From assembly GCF_041051975.1 (NCBI RefSeq), contig NZ_CP163435.1:3162001-3226000 (forward strand): a stretch of 64,000 nt of DNA, read 5' to 3'. Of the stretch, positions 35,993 through 44,337 are shown in pieces. Source of the DNA: Streptomyces sp. R21 (GTDB lineage: Bacteria > Actinomycetota > Actinomycetes > Streptomycetales > Streptomycetaceae). The notes beneath the pieces were generated by a model. That model did no database searches, was not told the DNA's origin, and saw nothing but the letters and a program-made list of their open reading frames with translations. Position 1 is the stretch's first letter, and every line of letters begins with the position of its first letter. The translations under genes and the position numbers were made by a program.

Positions 35993-36684
35993 CGCGCACC
36001 TCCTGGAGCCGCGGCTCCCAGATATCCGCAGGCCGCGGCCCTGCGCAGGGCCTCTTCCCTGGCCCCCGGGGCGTCCAGCGGTCCGTCGACCAGCCCCGCG
36101 AACCCGATCGCGATCCGCTCGCCGCCGATCGGCAGCAGCCCGACCTCGACGCTCTCGCCGGGCCCGAAGCGCACCGAAGACCCGGCGGGTACGGCGAGCC
36201 GCATGCCGTAGGTCTCATCGCGTACGAAGTCGAGCCGCGGGTTCGCCTCGAAGAAGTGGAAGTGGGAGGTGACCGACACCGGCACGGTGGCCGTGTTGGT
36301 GACGGTCAGCCGCACCACGGCGGCCGGCTCGGCGTGCGCGGGCCCCGGCAGCAGCGCGCCCGGGGCTCCGTCGCCGAGTCCGCCGCCGATCGGGTCGGAG
36401 ACCACCGCGAGCCGCGAACCGTCGTCGAAGACGGCCTCGACGTGCACCTCGGTGACGACGTCGGCGACGCCGGGCAGCACGTCGCCCGGGCCGAGCACGG
36501 CCCGGGCGGCGTCGATGGCCTCGGCGAGGCGCCGCCCGTCGCGGGCCGCCTCGCAGACGGTGTCCGCGATGAGCGCCGTCGCCTCGGGGACGTTCAGGCG
36601 CAGGCCCCGGGCGCGGCGGGCGCGGGCCAGCTCGGCGGCTCCGAAGAGCAGCAGCCGGTCACGTTCCGTAGGGGTCAGTCTCAC
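35989..36684 (-). CDS. ureAB: Fused urease gamma-beta subunit-like protein
   Basis: A 231-residue fusion. Residues 1-100 match urease gamma (MRLTPTERDRLLLF, ARARRARGLRLNVPEATALI, EAARDG); about 125-225 match urease beta (VTVPVSVTSHFHFFEANP-type block TSHFHFFEANPRLDF, MRLAVPAGSSVRFGPGE, GLVDGPLDAPGAREEAL). Such fusions occur in Streptomyces and Helicobacter. The GTG at 36684 has AAGGAGGTG nine bases upstream. First gene of the run; overlaps ureC as ATGA, so the two should be made in equal amounts. Confidence 0.88.
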   Translation of the reverse strand: MRLTPTERDRLLLFGAAELARARRARGLRLNVPEATALIADTVCEAARDGRRLAEAIDAARAVLGPGDVLPGVADVVTEVHVEAVFDDGSRLAVVSDPIGGGLGDGAPGALLPGPAHAEPAAVVRLTVTNTATVPVSVTSHFHFFEANPRLDFVRDETYGMRLAVPAGSSVRFGPGESVEVGLLPIGGERIAIGFAGLVDGPLDAPGAREEALRRAAACGYLGAAAPGGAR

Positions 36685-36711
36685 GCGACGACACCTCCTT
36701 GCCTTCCAGTC

Positions 36712-36730
36712 GTTAGAGCACCACTCTAAC
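36712..36730. promoter_or_regulatory. Candidate TetR operator between ureAB and the NCS1 permease
   Basis: Perfect inverted repeat GTTAGAG-CACCA-CTCTAAC in the 145-base divergent region. A further CTCTAAC half-site lies at 36793-36799 with a poorly matching partner, close to the permease ribosome site. This fits control of both directions by one dimeric regulator. Confidence 0.65.
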
Positions 36731-36829
36731 CATCAGATTCACGAGACGGAAACATTGACGTGTGAGCTTGTGGCGAGTCACATTGAACGTCGCTCTAACT
36801 CACAGATGGCCGATCGAAGGAGACCAGCC

Positions 36830-38281
36830 ATGCCGATAGAACAGCGCGGAGTCGACACCATCCCCGACGAGGAGCGCACCAGCGGGCCGCGCGACCTCGT
36901 GTCGATCCTGCTCGGCTCCAATCTCTGCCTCGGCGTGATCATCTTCGGCTGGCTGCCGCCGTCCTTCGGGCTCGGCTGGTGGGCGTCGGTCAGCTCGGTC
37001 GTGGCGGGCACGGTGATCGGCACGGCGCTCACGGCACCGCTGGCCCTGGTGTCGCTGCGCACCGCGACGAACCTCTCCACCTCCTCCGGCGCCCAGTTCG
37101 GCGTCCGCGGACGGCTCGTCGGCTCGGTCGTCGGACTGCTGCTCGCCCTCGGCTACACCGCGCTGACCGTGTGGATCGGCGGCGACGTGATGGTGGGCGT
37201 CCTGAACCGCCTGGTGGGACTGCCCGCCAACGGGATCTCGTACGCCGTCGTGTACGGGGTGCTCGCCGCCGCCACCGTGGCGGGCGCGGTCTACGGCTAC
37301 CGCGTACTGCTCGCCATGTCCCGCGTCCTCGCGTTCGGCATGACCGCACTGCTCGCCCTCGGACTGATCGCGTACGCCCCGCACTTCGGCACCGCCGCGC
37401 TGCCGGAGACGGGCGGCTACCTGCTCGGCTCCTTCTGGCCGACCTGGCTGCTCGCGGCGGTGGCGGCGGGCCTGTCCGGACCCATCGCGTTCATCACCCT
37501 CCTCGGCGACTACACGCGCTACATCTCGCCGTCCCGCCACTCCTCCCGCAAGGTCCTGCACGCCACCTGGCTGGGACTGATCGCCGGGCTCCTCGTGCCG
37601 CAGCTCTTCGGCACCTTCACGGCGTACGGGGCGCGCGCGGCCCTCGACTACGCGGGGCCGCTGGTCTCCGCCTCCCCCACCTGGTACCTGGTCCCGCTGC
37701 TGCTCGCCGCCTCCGCGGGCTCGGTCGGCAACGCCGGCCTGATGCTGTACTCCATGGGCCTCGACCTCGACGCGATCCTGCCGCGCGCCTCCCGGGCCCG
37801 GGCCACGTACACGGTCGCCGTCGTCGCCACGGCCTGCGTCTTCGTGGGCCACTACGCGTCCAGCGCGCAGGCCGCGATGACCTCCTTCGTGCTCCTGCTG
37901 ACCGCGATCGGCACGCCCTGGGCCGTCATCACCCTCATCGGCTTCGCCCGCTGCCGCGGTGTGTACGACCCGGACGCTCTCCAGGTCTTCAACCGGCGTT
38001 CGCGAGGCGGGATCTACTGGTTCCGGGGCGGCTGGAACATCCAGGCCACCGCCTCCTGGGCACTGGGCGCGTTCGTCGGTCTGCTCGCGGTCTCGCTCCC
38101 CTCGTACGAAGGCCCGCTGCTGTCCCTGACGGGCGGGGTGGACTGCAGCTTCGTGCTCTCGGGGATCGTCGGCGGCGCGCTGTACCTGCTGCTCACCGCC
38201 CGCGTCCCCGCCCCGGTACACGGCAGGGCCGCCGCGGACACGGAGTCCGAGGCGGCCCTGACAATGACCGGTGAGGGTTAG
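36830..38281 (+). CDS. NCS1-family purine/cytosine-type permease
   Basis: A 483-residue protein with about 12 hydrophobic segments. The first (LVSILLGSNLCLGVIIFGWLPP) and GAQFGVRGRLVGS fit the nucleobase-cation-symport-1 family; LLGDYTRYI in the middle is a family hallmark. AAGGAG seven bases before ATG 36830 sets the start. Transcribed away from the ureAB-ureC-aguA-tetR genes, it is the probable importer of their nitrogenous substrate. Its stop lies in the first unit of the repeat array shared with the ilvE end. Confidence 0.88.
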   Translation: MPIEQRGVDTIPDEERTSGPRDLVSILLGSNLCLGVIIFGWLPPSFGLGWWASVSSVVAGTVIGTALTAPLALVSLRTATNLSTSSGAQFGVRGRLVGSVVGLLLALGYTALTVWIGGDVMVGVLNRLVGLPANGISYAVVYGVLAAATVAGAVYGYRVLLAMSRVLAFGMTALLALGLIAYAPHFGTAALPETGGYLLGSFWPTWLLAAVAAGLSGPIAFITLLGDYTRYISPSRHSSRKVLHATWLGLIAGLLVPQLFGTFTAYGARAALDYAGPLVSASPTWYLVPLLLAASAGSVGNAGLMLYSMGLDLDAILPRASRARATYTVAVVATACVFVGHYASSAQAAMTSFVLLLTAIGTPWAVITLIGFARCRGVYDPDALQVFNRRSRGGIYWFRGGWNIQATASWALGAFVGLLAVSLPSYEGPLLSLTGGVDCSFVLSGIVGGALYLLLTARVPAPVHGRAAADTESEAALTMTGEG

Positions 38282-38355
38282 CCCAACGGGTGCCGGCCCA
38301 ACGCGTGCCGGCCCAGCGGGTCCTAGCCCAGCGGGTACTAGCCCAGCGGGTGCAT
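38281..38355. repeat. Five 15-bp tandem repeats across the ilvE stop codon
   Basis: Units GCCCA(A/G)CGGGTxxxx at 38281, 38296, 38311, 38326 and 38341, each 15 bp. The unit at 38341 encodes the end of IlvE; CTA at 38338-38340 is its stop (minus strand), and CTA is repeated at 38323-38325. The permease stop TAG (38279-38281) also reads into the first unit. Because CTAG is self-complementary, the same repeat offers TAG to both convergent genes. Confidence 0.95.
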
Positions 38356-39444
38356 CCAGCCGTGCTTGTCCTCGCGGATGCCGCGCTGGATGTCCAGCAG
38401 GGCCTCGCGCAGCTTCAGGGTGACCTCGCCGGGCTCGCCGCCCGACTGCTTCCACTCGGCACCGGTGCGCTTGACCGTGCCGACGGGCGTGATGACCGCG
38501 GCCGTACCGCAGGCGAAGACCTCGGTGAGGGTGCCGTTCTCCGTGTCGGCCTGCCACTGGTCGATGGAGACACGACCCTCCTCCGACTCGTAACCCAGGT
38601 CGCGGGCGACGGTGAGGAGCGAGTCACGGGTGACACCGGCGAGGAGGGAGCCGGTCAGCTCGGGGGTGACGATCACCGGCTTTTCATTGGACGCAGCGCC
38701 GTACACGAAGTACAGGTTCATGCCGCCGAGTTCCTCGACCCACTTGTGCTCCACGGCGTCGAGGTAGGCGACCTGGTCGCAGCCCTTCGCGGCGGCCTCG
38801 GCCTGCGCGAGGAGGGAGGCCGCGTAGTTGCCGCCGGTCTTGGCGTCGCCCATGCCGCCGGGGACGGCGCGCACGCGGTCCTCCGAGAGCCAGATGGAGA
38901 CGGGCTTCACGCCGCCCGCGAAGTACGCGCCGGCGGGCGAGGCGATGACCAGGAACAGGTACTCGTTGGCGGGCTTCACGCCCAGGCCGACCTCGGTCGC
39001 GATCATGAAGGGGCGCAGGTAGAGGGACTCCTCGCCGCCGTGCGCCGGAACCCAGTCGCGGTCCTGCTGGACCAGCGCGTCGCACGCCTCGATGAACGTC
39101 TCGACGGGCAGCTCCGGCATCCCGAGGCGGCGCGCGGACCGCTGGAAGCGCTGGGCGTTCATCTCGGGGCGGAAGGTGGCCACGGAACCGTCGGGCTGGC
39201 GGTACGCCTTGAGCCCCTCGAAGATCTCCTGCGCGTAGTGCAGGGTCATGTTCGCCGGGTCGAGGGAGAGCGGACCGTACGGAACGAGCTGGCCGTCGTG
39301 CCAGCCGCGGCCCTCGGTCCACTTGATGGTCACCATGTGGTCGGTGAAGTGGCGGCCGAAGCCGGGGCTGGCCAGGATCGCCTGGCGCTCCGCGTCGGAG
39401 AGCGGGCTGGAGGAGGGCTTGAGCTCGATCGTGGGCGTCGTCAT
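38338..39444 (-). CDS. ilvE: Branched-chain amino acid aminotransferase
   Basis: A 368-residue fold-type IV PLP enzyme that transaminates Leu, Ile and Val. Seen: [39 protein letters not shown], the PLP Lys in a [16 protein letters not shown] context preceded by CDQVAYLD, and [10 protein letters not shown] near the end. ATG at 39444 follows GAAGGA. The last five codons (HPLG-stop) form the first unit of a 15-bp tandem array. Confidence 0.95.
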   Translation of the reverse strand: MTTPTIELKPSSSPLSDAERQAILASPGFGRHFTDHMVTIKWTEGRGWHDGQLVPYGPLSLDPANMTLHYAQEIFEGLKAYRQPDGSVATFRPEMNAQRFQRSARRLGMPELPVETFIEACDALVQQDRDWVPAHGGEESLYLRPFMIATEVGLGVKPANEYLFLVIASPAGAYFAGGVKPVSIWLSEDRVRAVPGGMGDAKTGGNYAASLLAQAEAAAKGCDQVAYLDAVEHKWVEELGGMNLYFVYGAASNEKPVIVTPELTGSLLAGVTRDSLLTVARDLGYESEEGRVSIDQWQADTENGTLTEVFACGTAAVITPVGTVKRTGAEWKQSGGEPGEVTLKLREALLDIQRGIREDKHGWMHPLG

Positions 39445-39500
39445 GAGTGGTTGTCCTTCACCGGATTCGTATGTGATGGGCCGCCTGGCTCGATACGGCA

Positions 39501-39522
39501 TAGGACGGCCAGTGCTAGGACG
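39501..39522 (-). promoter_or_regulatory. Paired CGTCCTA direct repeats upstream of ilvE
   Basis: On the minus strand CGTCCTA occurs twice, 15 bases apart (plus-strand TAGGACG at 39501-39507 and 39516-39522), about 60-80 bases upstream of the ilvE start. Could be a regulator site or part of the promoter; not assignable by eye. Confidence 0.35.
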
Positions 39523-39639
39523 TCCGAGCATTCCCTCATTCCGCGGCTCCACGTTCGATTATCGCGCGTGCGGAGCCATGGACGAAAACGTTGTGAATGC
39601 GGCCCAGGGGTTGATGGTGGCACCCGGAGAGGCACAGGA

Positions 39640-39674
39640 AAAGCCGCCGGGTGCGGAAGCTACCCGGCGGCTTT
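39640..39674 (-). terminator. Terminator downstream of leuB
   Basis: A 13-bp stem (AAAGCCGCCGGGT / ACCCGGCGGCTTT) with a nine-base loop, 16 bases beyond the leuB stop. On the minus strand the stem is followed by TTCCTG. Confidence 0.85.
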
Positions 39675-39689
39675 GCGGAGCGCGGCGGG

Positions 39690-40733
39690 TCAGCCGGCTA
39701 CTCGTACCGCGAGCGCGTCGCCGATTTCCGCGGTGCTGCGGGCAGGCTTGCCGACACGTTCGGCGAGGTCGGCGGCGACCGCGTCCTCGATGCGGGCGGC
39801 CTCGGACTCGTAGCCGAGGTGACGCAGCAGGAGGGCGACGGACAGGACGGTGGCCGACGGGTCGGCCTTGCCCTGGCCCGCGATGTCGGGCGCCGAACCG
39901 TGCACGGGTTCGAACATCGACGGGAACTCGCCGCTCGGGTTGATGTTCCCGGAGGCGGCGACGCCGATGCCGCCGGAGACGGCCGCGGCGAGGTCGGTGA
40001 TGATGTCGCCGAAGAGGTTGTCGGTGACGATCACGTCGAAGCGCTCGGGCTGCGTGACGAGGTAGATCGTCGCCGCGTCCACGTGCATGTACTCGGTGGT
40101 GACCTCGGGGAACTCCGCGGCCACCTTGTTGAAGACGTTGGTCCACAGGTGACCCGCGAAGGTCAGCACGTTGTTCTTGTGGATGAGCGCGAGCTTCTTG
40201 CGGGGGCGGGCCTGGGCGCGGGCGAACGCGTCACGGACCACACGCTCCACACCGAAGGCGGTGTTGACGGAGACCTCGGTGGCGACCTCGTGCTCGGTGC
40301 CCTTGCGGATGGTGCCGCCGTTGCCCGTGTAGGGACCCTCGGTGCCTTCGCGTACGACGACGAAGTCGATCTCCGGCTGGCCGGCCAGCGGCGTGGCGAC
40401 ACCCGGAAGGAGCTTCGACGGACGCAGGTTGACGTGGTGGTCGAAGGCGAAGCGGAGCTTCAGCAGGAAGCCGCGCTCCAGGACACCGGAGGGGACCGAG
40501 GGGTCGCCGATCGCGCCGAGCAGGATCACGTCGTGCTGCTTGAGGGCGTCGAGGTCGGCGTCGGTGAGGGTCTCACCGGTGGCGTGGTAGCGCCGCGCGC
40601 CGAAGTCGAACTCCTTGGTCTCCAGCTTCACATCCTGCGGAAGGACGGCGGAGAGGACCTTCAGGCCTTCGGCCACGACCTCCTGGCCGATGCCGTCACC
40701 CGGAATCACTGCGAGATTGATGCTGCGAGACAT
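39690..40733 (-). CDS. leuB: 3-isopropylmalate dehydrogenase
   Basis: A 347-residue NAD-dependent decarboxylating dehydrogenase of the leucine pathway. The start [19 protein letters not shown], the substrate-binding [11 protein letters not shown], the KNNVLTF helix, the [20 protein letters not shown] metal/substrate signature and [19 protein letters not shown] loop are all present. AAGGAG precedes ATG 40733. Followed by a terminator. Confidence 0.95.
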   Translation of the reverse strand: MSRSINLAVIPGDGIGQEVVAEGLKVLSAVLPQDVKLETKEFDFGARRYHATGETLTDADLDALKQHDVILLGAIGDPSVPSGVLERGFLLKLRFAFDHHVNLRPSKLLPGVATPLAGQPEIDFVVVREGTEGPYTGNGGTIRKGTEHEVATEVSVNTAFGVERVVRDAFARAQARPRKKLALIHKNNVLTFAGHLWTNVFNKVAAEFPEVTTEYMHVDAATIYLVTQPERFDVIVTDNLFGDIITDLAAAVSGGIGVAASGNINPSGEFPSMFEPVHGSAPDIAGQGKADPSATVLSVALLLRHLGYESEAARIEDAVAADLAERVGKPARSTAEIGDALAVRVAG

Positions 40734-40772
40734 GACGGCACCGTACTCCTTGTCCCATGGGATGACACGGCA

Positions 40773-40789
40773 TGTCCGCCATACGGACA
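40773..40789. promoter_or_regulatory. Inverted repeat in the leuB / phosphatase divergent promoter region
   Basis: TGTCCG-CCATA-CGGACA, a 6-bp inverted repeat in the 76-base region between the divergent leuB and phosphatase genes; CCCATGGG lies at 40756-40763. Possible regulator site. Confidence 0.35.
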
Positions 40790-40809
40790 CCCGGAGGAGG
40801 GACAACGCC

Positions 40810-42444
40810 ATGCCGTCGACTGCCGTTCACCCGTACGCAGGGCCGGTGTTGGGGATTGCTGGGAACTTCACCTTCATGGACATCCCCGACTTCGGCATTC
40901 CGGAGCAGCTCGCGGGCCGGATGAGCATGGCCGAGCAGCACGAGTACCTGCGGACGAAGCTGTCCCGGCGGCGCACACTGGTGACGGCGGGCATGGTGGC
41001 GGGCGGGCTGCTGACCGGCTGCTCCGGGTCGGGCACGGTGACCGCGAACGGTTCCGCCTCGCCCACCCCGGCCGCCACGGCCCGGGTCGCCGGCTCCGCC
41101 GTCACCCCCTTCGGCCGCCATCTCGCCTTCGGCGCCGACCCGAAGACGAAGATGCGGATCTCCTGGCAGGTGCCGTTCGCGGTGAAGAAGCCGTACGTGC
41201 GCATCGGGACCCGGCCCGAGGAGCTGAGCCGGAAGATCGATGCGGAGGTCCGCGATCTGCACACCCCGGGGCTGACCGGCGTGCGCCTGGCCGTCGAGCA
41301 GTACTACCTGCACGCGGCCCTGGACGGCCTGAAGCCCGGCACGACGTACTACTACGGCGTCGGCCACGACGGCTTCGACCCGGCCTCGCCGCAGCACCGG
41401 TCGACGATCGGCTCGTTCCGCACGGCGCCCGCGCGGCCGGAGAAGTTCACCTTCACCGCCTTCGGCGACCAGGGCGTCAGCCCGGCCGCGGCGGCCAACG
41501 ACCATGTACTGCTGCGGCAGAAGCCCGCCTTCCACCTGCACGCCGGGGACATCTGCTACGCGGACCCGACGGGCCAGGGCAAGAAGTCGGACTCGTACGA
41601 CGCCGGGTTCTGGGACCTGTTCCTCAAGCAGAACGAGTCGGTGGCGAAGTCCGTGCCCTGGATGGTGACGACCGGCAACCACGACATGGAGGCCTGGTAC
41701 TCACCGGACGGCTACGGCGGCCAGCTGGCCCGCTGGTCGCTCCCGGACAGCGGCTTCGACCCGCACAAGGCGCCGGGCGTGTACGCGTTCACGTACGGCA
41801 ACGTCGCTTTCGTGGCGCTGGACGCGAACGACGTGTCGTACGAGATTCCCGCCAACCGGGGCTACACGGACGGCAAGCAGACGAAGTGGCTGGACCGGAC
41901 GCTGGGTCGGCTGCGGGCGACGAGGGAGGTCGACTTCGTGGTCGTCTTCTTCCACCACTGTGCCTACTCGACGTCCTCGCACGCATCCGACGGCGGGGTG
42001 CGCGCCGAGTGGCTGCCGCTGTTCGCGAAGCACCAGGTGGACCTGGTGATCAACGGGCACAACCATGTGTACGAGCGGACCGACGCGATCAAAGCCGGCG
42101 AGGTCGGCAGGCCGGTGCCGGTCGGCGCGTCGACGGATCCGACGCGGGACGGGATCGTGTACGTCACCGCGGGCGGCGGCGGCAAGGACCTCTACTCGTT
42201 CCCCTCGGGCGTCAAGGACAGCTACGAGGGGCATGTCCGCCACCGTGAGTCCGTGCCGTCGTTCCACTGGACGAAGTCACGGCAGATGAAGGCGGAGAGC
42301 GTGGAGTGGTCTCGGGTGCGGTACACCGGCTTCTCCTTCCTCTCGGTGGAGGCGGAGGCCGGTACGACACCGAAGCTGAAGGTGTCGGCGCTCGCGCAGA
42401 GCGGTGAGCGCATCGATCACTTCGAGGTGCGGCGCGGCGCCTGA
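40810..42444 (+). CDS. Purple-acid-phosphatase-like metallophosphoesterase, exported
   Basis: A 544-residue protein. About 55 residues precede a twin-arginine-like [19 protein letters not shown] with a lipobox Cys, so it may be a lipoprotein with an unusually long n-region. A fibronectin-like N domain ([15 protein letters not shown]) is followed by the metallophosphatase core: [30 protein letters not shown] and [10 protein letters not shown], supplying the two-metal ligands. Phosphomonoester hydrolysis is expected. GGAGGAGGG before ATG 40810 supports this start; ATG codons nearer the signal are alternatives. Confidence 0.85.
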   Translation: MPSTAVHPYAGPVLGIAGNFTFMDIPDFGIPEQLAGRMSMAEQHEYLRTKLSRRRTLVTAGMVAGGLLTGCSGSGTVTANGSASPTPAATARVAGSAVTPFGRHLAFGADPKTKMRISWQVPFAVKKPYVRIGTRPEELSRKIDAEVRDLHTPGLTGVRLAVEQYYLHAALDGLKPGTTYYYGVGHDGFDPASPQHRSTIGSFRTAPARPEKFTFTAFGDQGVSPAAAANDHVLLRQKPAFHLHAGDICYADPTGQGKKSDSYDAGFWDLFLKQNESVAKSVPWMVTTGNHDMEAWYSPDGYGGQLARWSLPDSGFDPHKAPGVYAFTYGNVAFVALDANDVSYEIPANRGYTDGKQTKWLDRTLGRLRATREVDFVVVFFHHCAYSTSSHASDGGVRAEWLPLFAKHQVDLVINGHNHVYERTDAIKAGEVGRPVPVGASTDPTRDGIVYVTAGGGGKDLYSFPSGVKDSYEGHVRHRESVPSFHWTKSRQMKAESVEWSRVRYTGFSFLSVEAEAGTTPKLKVSALAQSGERIDHFEVRRGA

Positions 42445-42467
42445 GAGCCAGTGCTCTGGGCCCCGCG

Positions 42468-42485
42468 CCGCACCCACGGGTGCGG
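42468..42485. terminator. Hairpin between the phosphatase gene and the small Arg-rich gene
   Basis: CCGCACCC-AC-GGGTGCGG, an 8-bp stem 23 bases after the phosphatase stop and 29 before the stop of the convergent small gene. Confidence 0.6.
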
Positions 42486-42514
42486 CTCCCGGTAGTGAAG
42501 GCGGGCGGCGGGCC

Positions 42515-42643
42515 TCAGTGGCCCGTCGATCCGCCGTTGTCCCTGCGGTCGAGGGCGCGCTGGAGGGCGGCGGCCGCGTTCCTGCGGTCGGACTCGCTCG
42601 TACGAGAGGTGTGACGGACTCGGCGGACGGTCGTCTCGGCCAT
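42515..42643 (-). CDS. 42-residue Arg-rich small protein, unknown function
   Basis: Reads MAETTVRRVRHTSRTSESD... and ends NGGSTGH, with nine arginines, no lysine and no Cys. ATG at 42643 is preceded by AAGGAG with correct spacing, and codon use is as in neighbouring genes, so it is likely a real gene despite its size. The central AAAALQRALDRR could form a helix. No function is proposed. Confidence 0.65.
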   Translation of the reverse strand: MAETTVRRVRHTSRTSESDRRNAAAALQRALDRRDNGGSTGH

Positions 42644-42836
42644 GATGATCGACTCCTTGCATCCGGCACATGCGTCCGGAAGGGCGATGAGGAATTACGA
42701 GACGCCGGAAGGGGCGGGGAGCGGTGCCGCAGGGGTTACCTGCCAAGGGCTCCGGCTCACGACCGCCATTCGCTTGGTCGAGCGAGACGTTCGGCTCCCT
42801 TAAAGCTAAAGGAGGCTCGGCCATCTGTCTCCACAA

Positions 42837-44270
42837 TTACTCGGACTTCCTACTATCTGAGACGATGGCTTGGGTCACACCCCTCTGACCTGCGACGACG
42901 CGCCGCACGGCATCGCCCGCCCCCGGCCGCAGCCGTAGGGCGCCAACCGTCGGCACCAGACAGAGCGCACCGAGCACCACGAACGCGACGGCGTACGCCG
43001 AGCGCGGAGCGTCCGTGAGGGCCGCGCCCCCGCGCAGCGCCGCCGCGGCGATCGCCACGCCGAGCCCCGCGGCCAGTTGCTGGCCGGTGGCGAAGAGGGC
43101 GTTGGCGTCGCGCAGCCGATCCGGGCGCAGCTCGCTGAAGGCGATCGTCGAGTAGCCGGTGAGTCCGGCCGAGCGGGCGACGCCGCCGAGCGCCGCGACG
43201 ACCGCGATCACCGCGACCGGGGTGGCCGCGGTGAACAGCGCGCAGGCCGCGGTCGTGGCCGCGAGCCCCAGCGTGGAGACGATCAGCAGCGGCCGGAACC
43301 CGAACCGGTTGATCAGATACGTCGTCGCGGGCTTGATCCCGATGTTGCCGACGAAGACGAACAGCACGACCGCGCCGGACTTCACCGCGCCCCACCCGAA
43401 GACCTCCTGGAACAGCAGGGGAAGGAGGAAGGGGACGGCACCGACGACGGCCATGTAGAGGGAGCCGTCGAGCGCCGCGGCCCGGAAGGACTGGACGTCG
43501 AGGGTGCGGAGGTTGATCAACGGGTGCGGGGTGCGCAGCAGATGGCGCCCGGCGGCGGCGAGGGCGACGGCGGCTATCGCGGCGGGCAGGGCCGTCCCGG
43601 CGAGCGAGCTGTGGGTCTCGGAGACCAGGTGGGCGGTCCAGGTCAGAGCGGCGAGGCCGGTACAGGTGAGCAGGACGCCGGTGGTGTCGAGCGGGGGCGG
43701 CGCGCTCTGGACGCCGGGCTCGATGAGGCGGCGAGCGACGAGCAGGGCGAGGGCGCCGAGGGGCACGTTCAGCAGGAAGATCCAGTGCCAGGAGGCGTAC
43801 GTGGTGATCAGGCCGCCGAGCAGGGGCGCGGCGACCGGGGCGGCGAGCCCGGGCCACACGATGCAGGCGACCGCGCGGGGCAGGTCGGGCTTGGCGGTCC
43901 TCGCCAGGACGACGAGCCGGCCGACCGGCACCATCATCGCGCCCCCGACGCCCTGGAGGACGCGCATGCCGACGAGGGTCGGGAGGTCCGGGGCGAGGGC
44001 GCAGGCCAGCGAGGCGACGGTGAACACGGTGATCGCGGCGAGGAAGACCCTGCGCGGGCCGAAGCGGGCGGTGAGCCAGCCGGAGAGGGGGATGAGGACG
44101 GCGAGGGTGACGAGGTAGGCCGTGATGATCAGGCCGACCGAGGCGGGCGTGGTGTGCAGGTCGGCGGCTATCTGCGGGGCGGCGGTCGACACGATCGTGC
44201 CGTCCAGCATCTCCATGAAGAAACAGCCTGCGACGAGGAGCGCGGTGCCGCGCTGACGCGAATCCATCAT
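42837..44270 (-). CDS. MFS drug-efflux-type transporter (DHA2-like)
   Basis: About 477 residues and 13-14 hydrophobic segments. CFFMEMLDGTIVSTAAPQIA (TM1 motif), GWLTARFGPRRVF (loop 2-3) and LQGVGGAMMVPVGRL (TM4) mark the 14-TM DHA2 group. The ATG pair at 44270/44267 is the likely start. It is divergent from a LysR gene 67 bases away, which probably controls it. Confidence 0.88.
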   Translation of the reverse strand: MMDSRQRGTALLVAGCFFMEMLDGTIVSTAAPQIAADLHTTPASVGLIITAYLVTLAVLIPLSGWLTARFGPRRVFLAAITVFTVASLACALAPDLPTLVGMRVLQGVGGAMMVPVGRLVVLARTAKPDLPRAVACIVWPGLAAPVAAPLLGGLITTYASWHWIFLLNVPLGALALLVARRLIEPGVQSAPPPLDTTGVLLTCTGLAALTWTAHLVSETHSSLAGTALPAAIAAVALAAAGRHLLRTPHPLINLRTLDVQSFRAAALDGSLYMAVVGAVPFLLPLLFQEVFGWGAVKSGAVVLFVFVGNIGIKPATTYLINRFGFRPLLIVSTLGLAATTAACALFTAATPVAVIAVVAALGGVARSAGLTGYSTIAFSELRPDRLRDANALFATGQQLAAGLGVAIAAAALRGGAALTDAPRSAYAVAFVVLGALCLVPTVGALRLRPGAGDAVRRVVAGQRGVTQAIVSDSRKSE

Positions 44271-44337
44271 GGGTCCAGGCTGGCGGCGACCTACTGATGC
44301 ACACAAGTTCCGATTGCTTCATCTAGCATTGCGTCTC

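Noticed and set aside
34523..36211. Plus-strand open frame of 562 codons opposite ureC
   Set aside because: Mirror frame of a clearly conserved urease-like gene; no independent domain.
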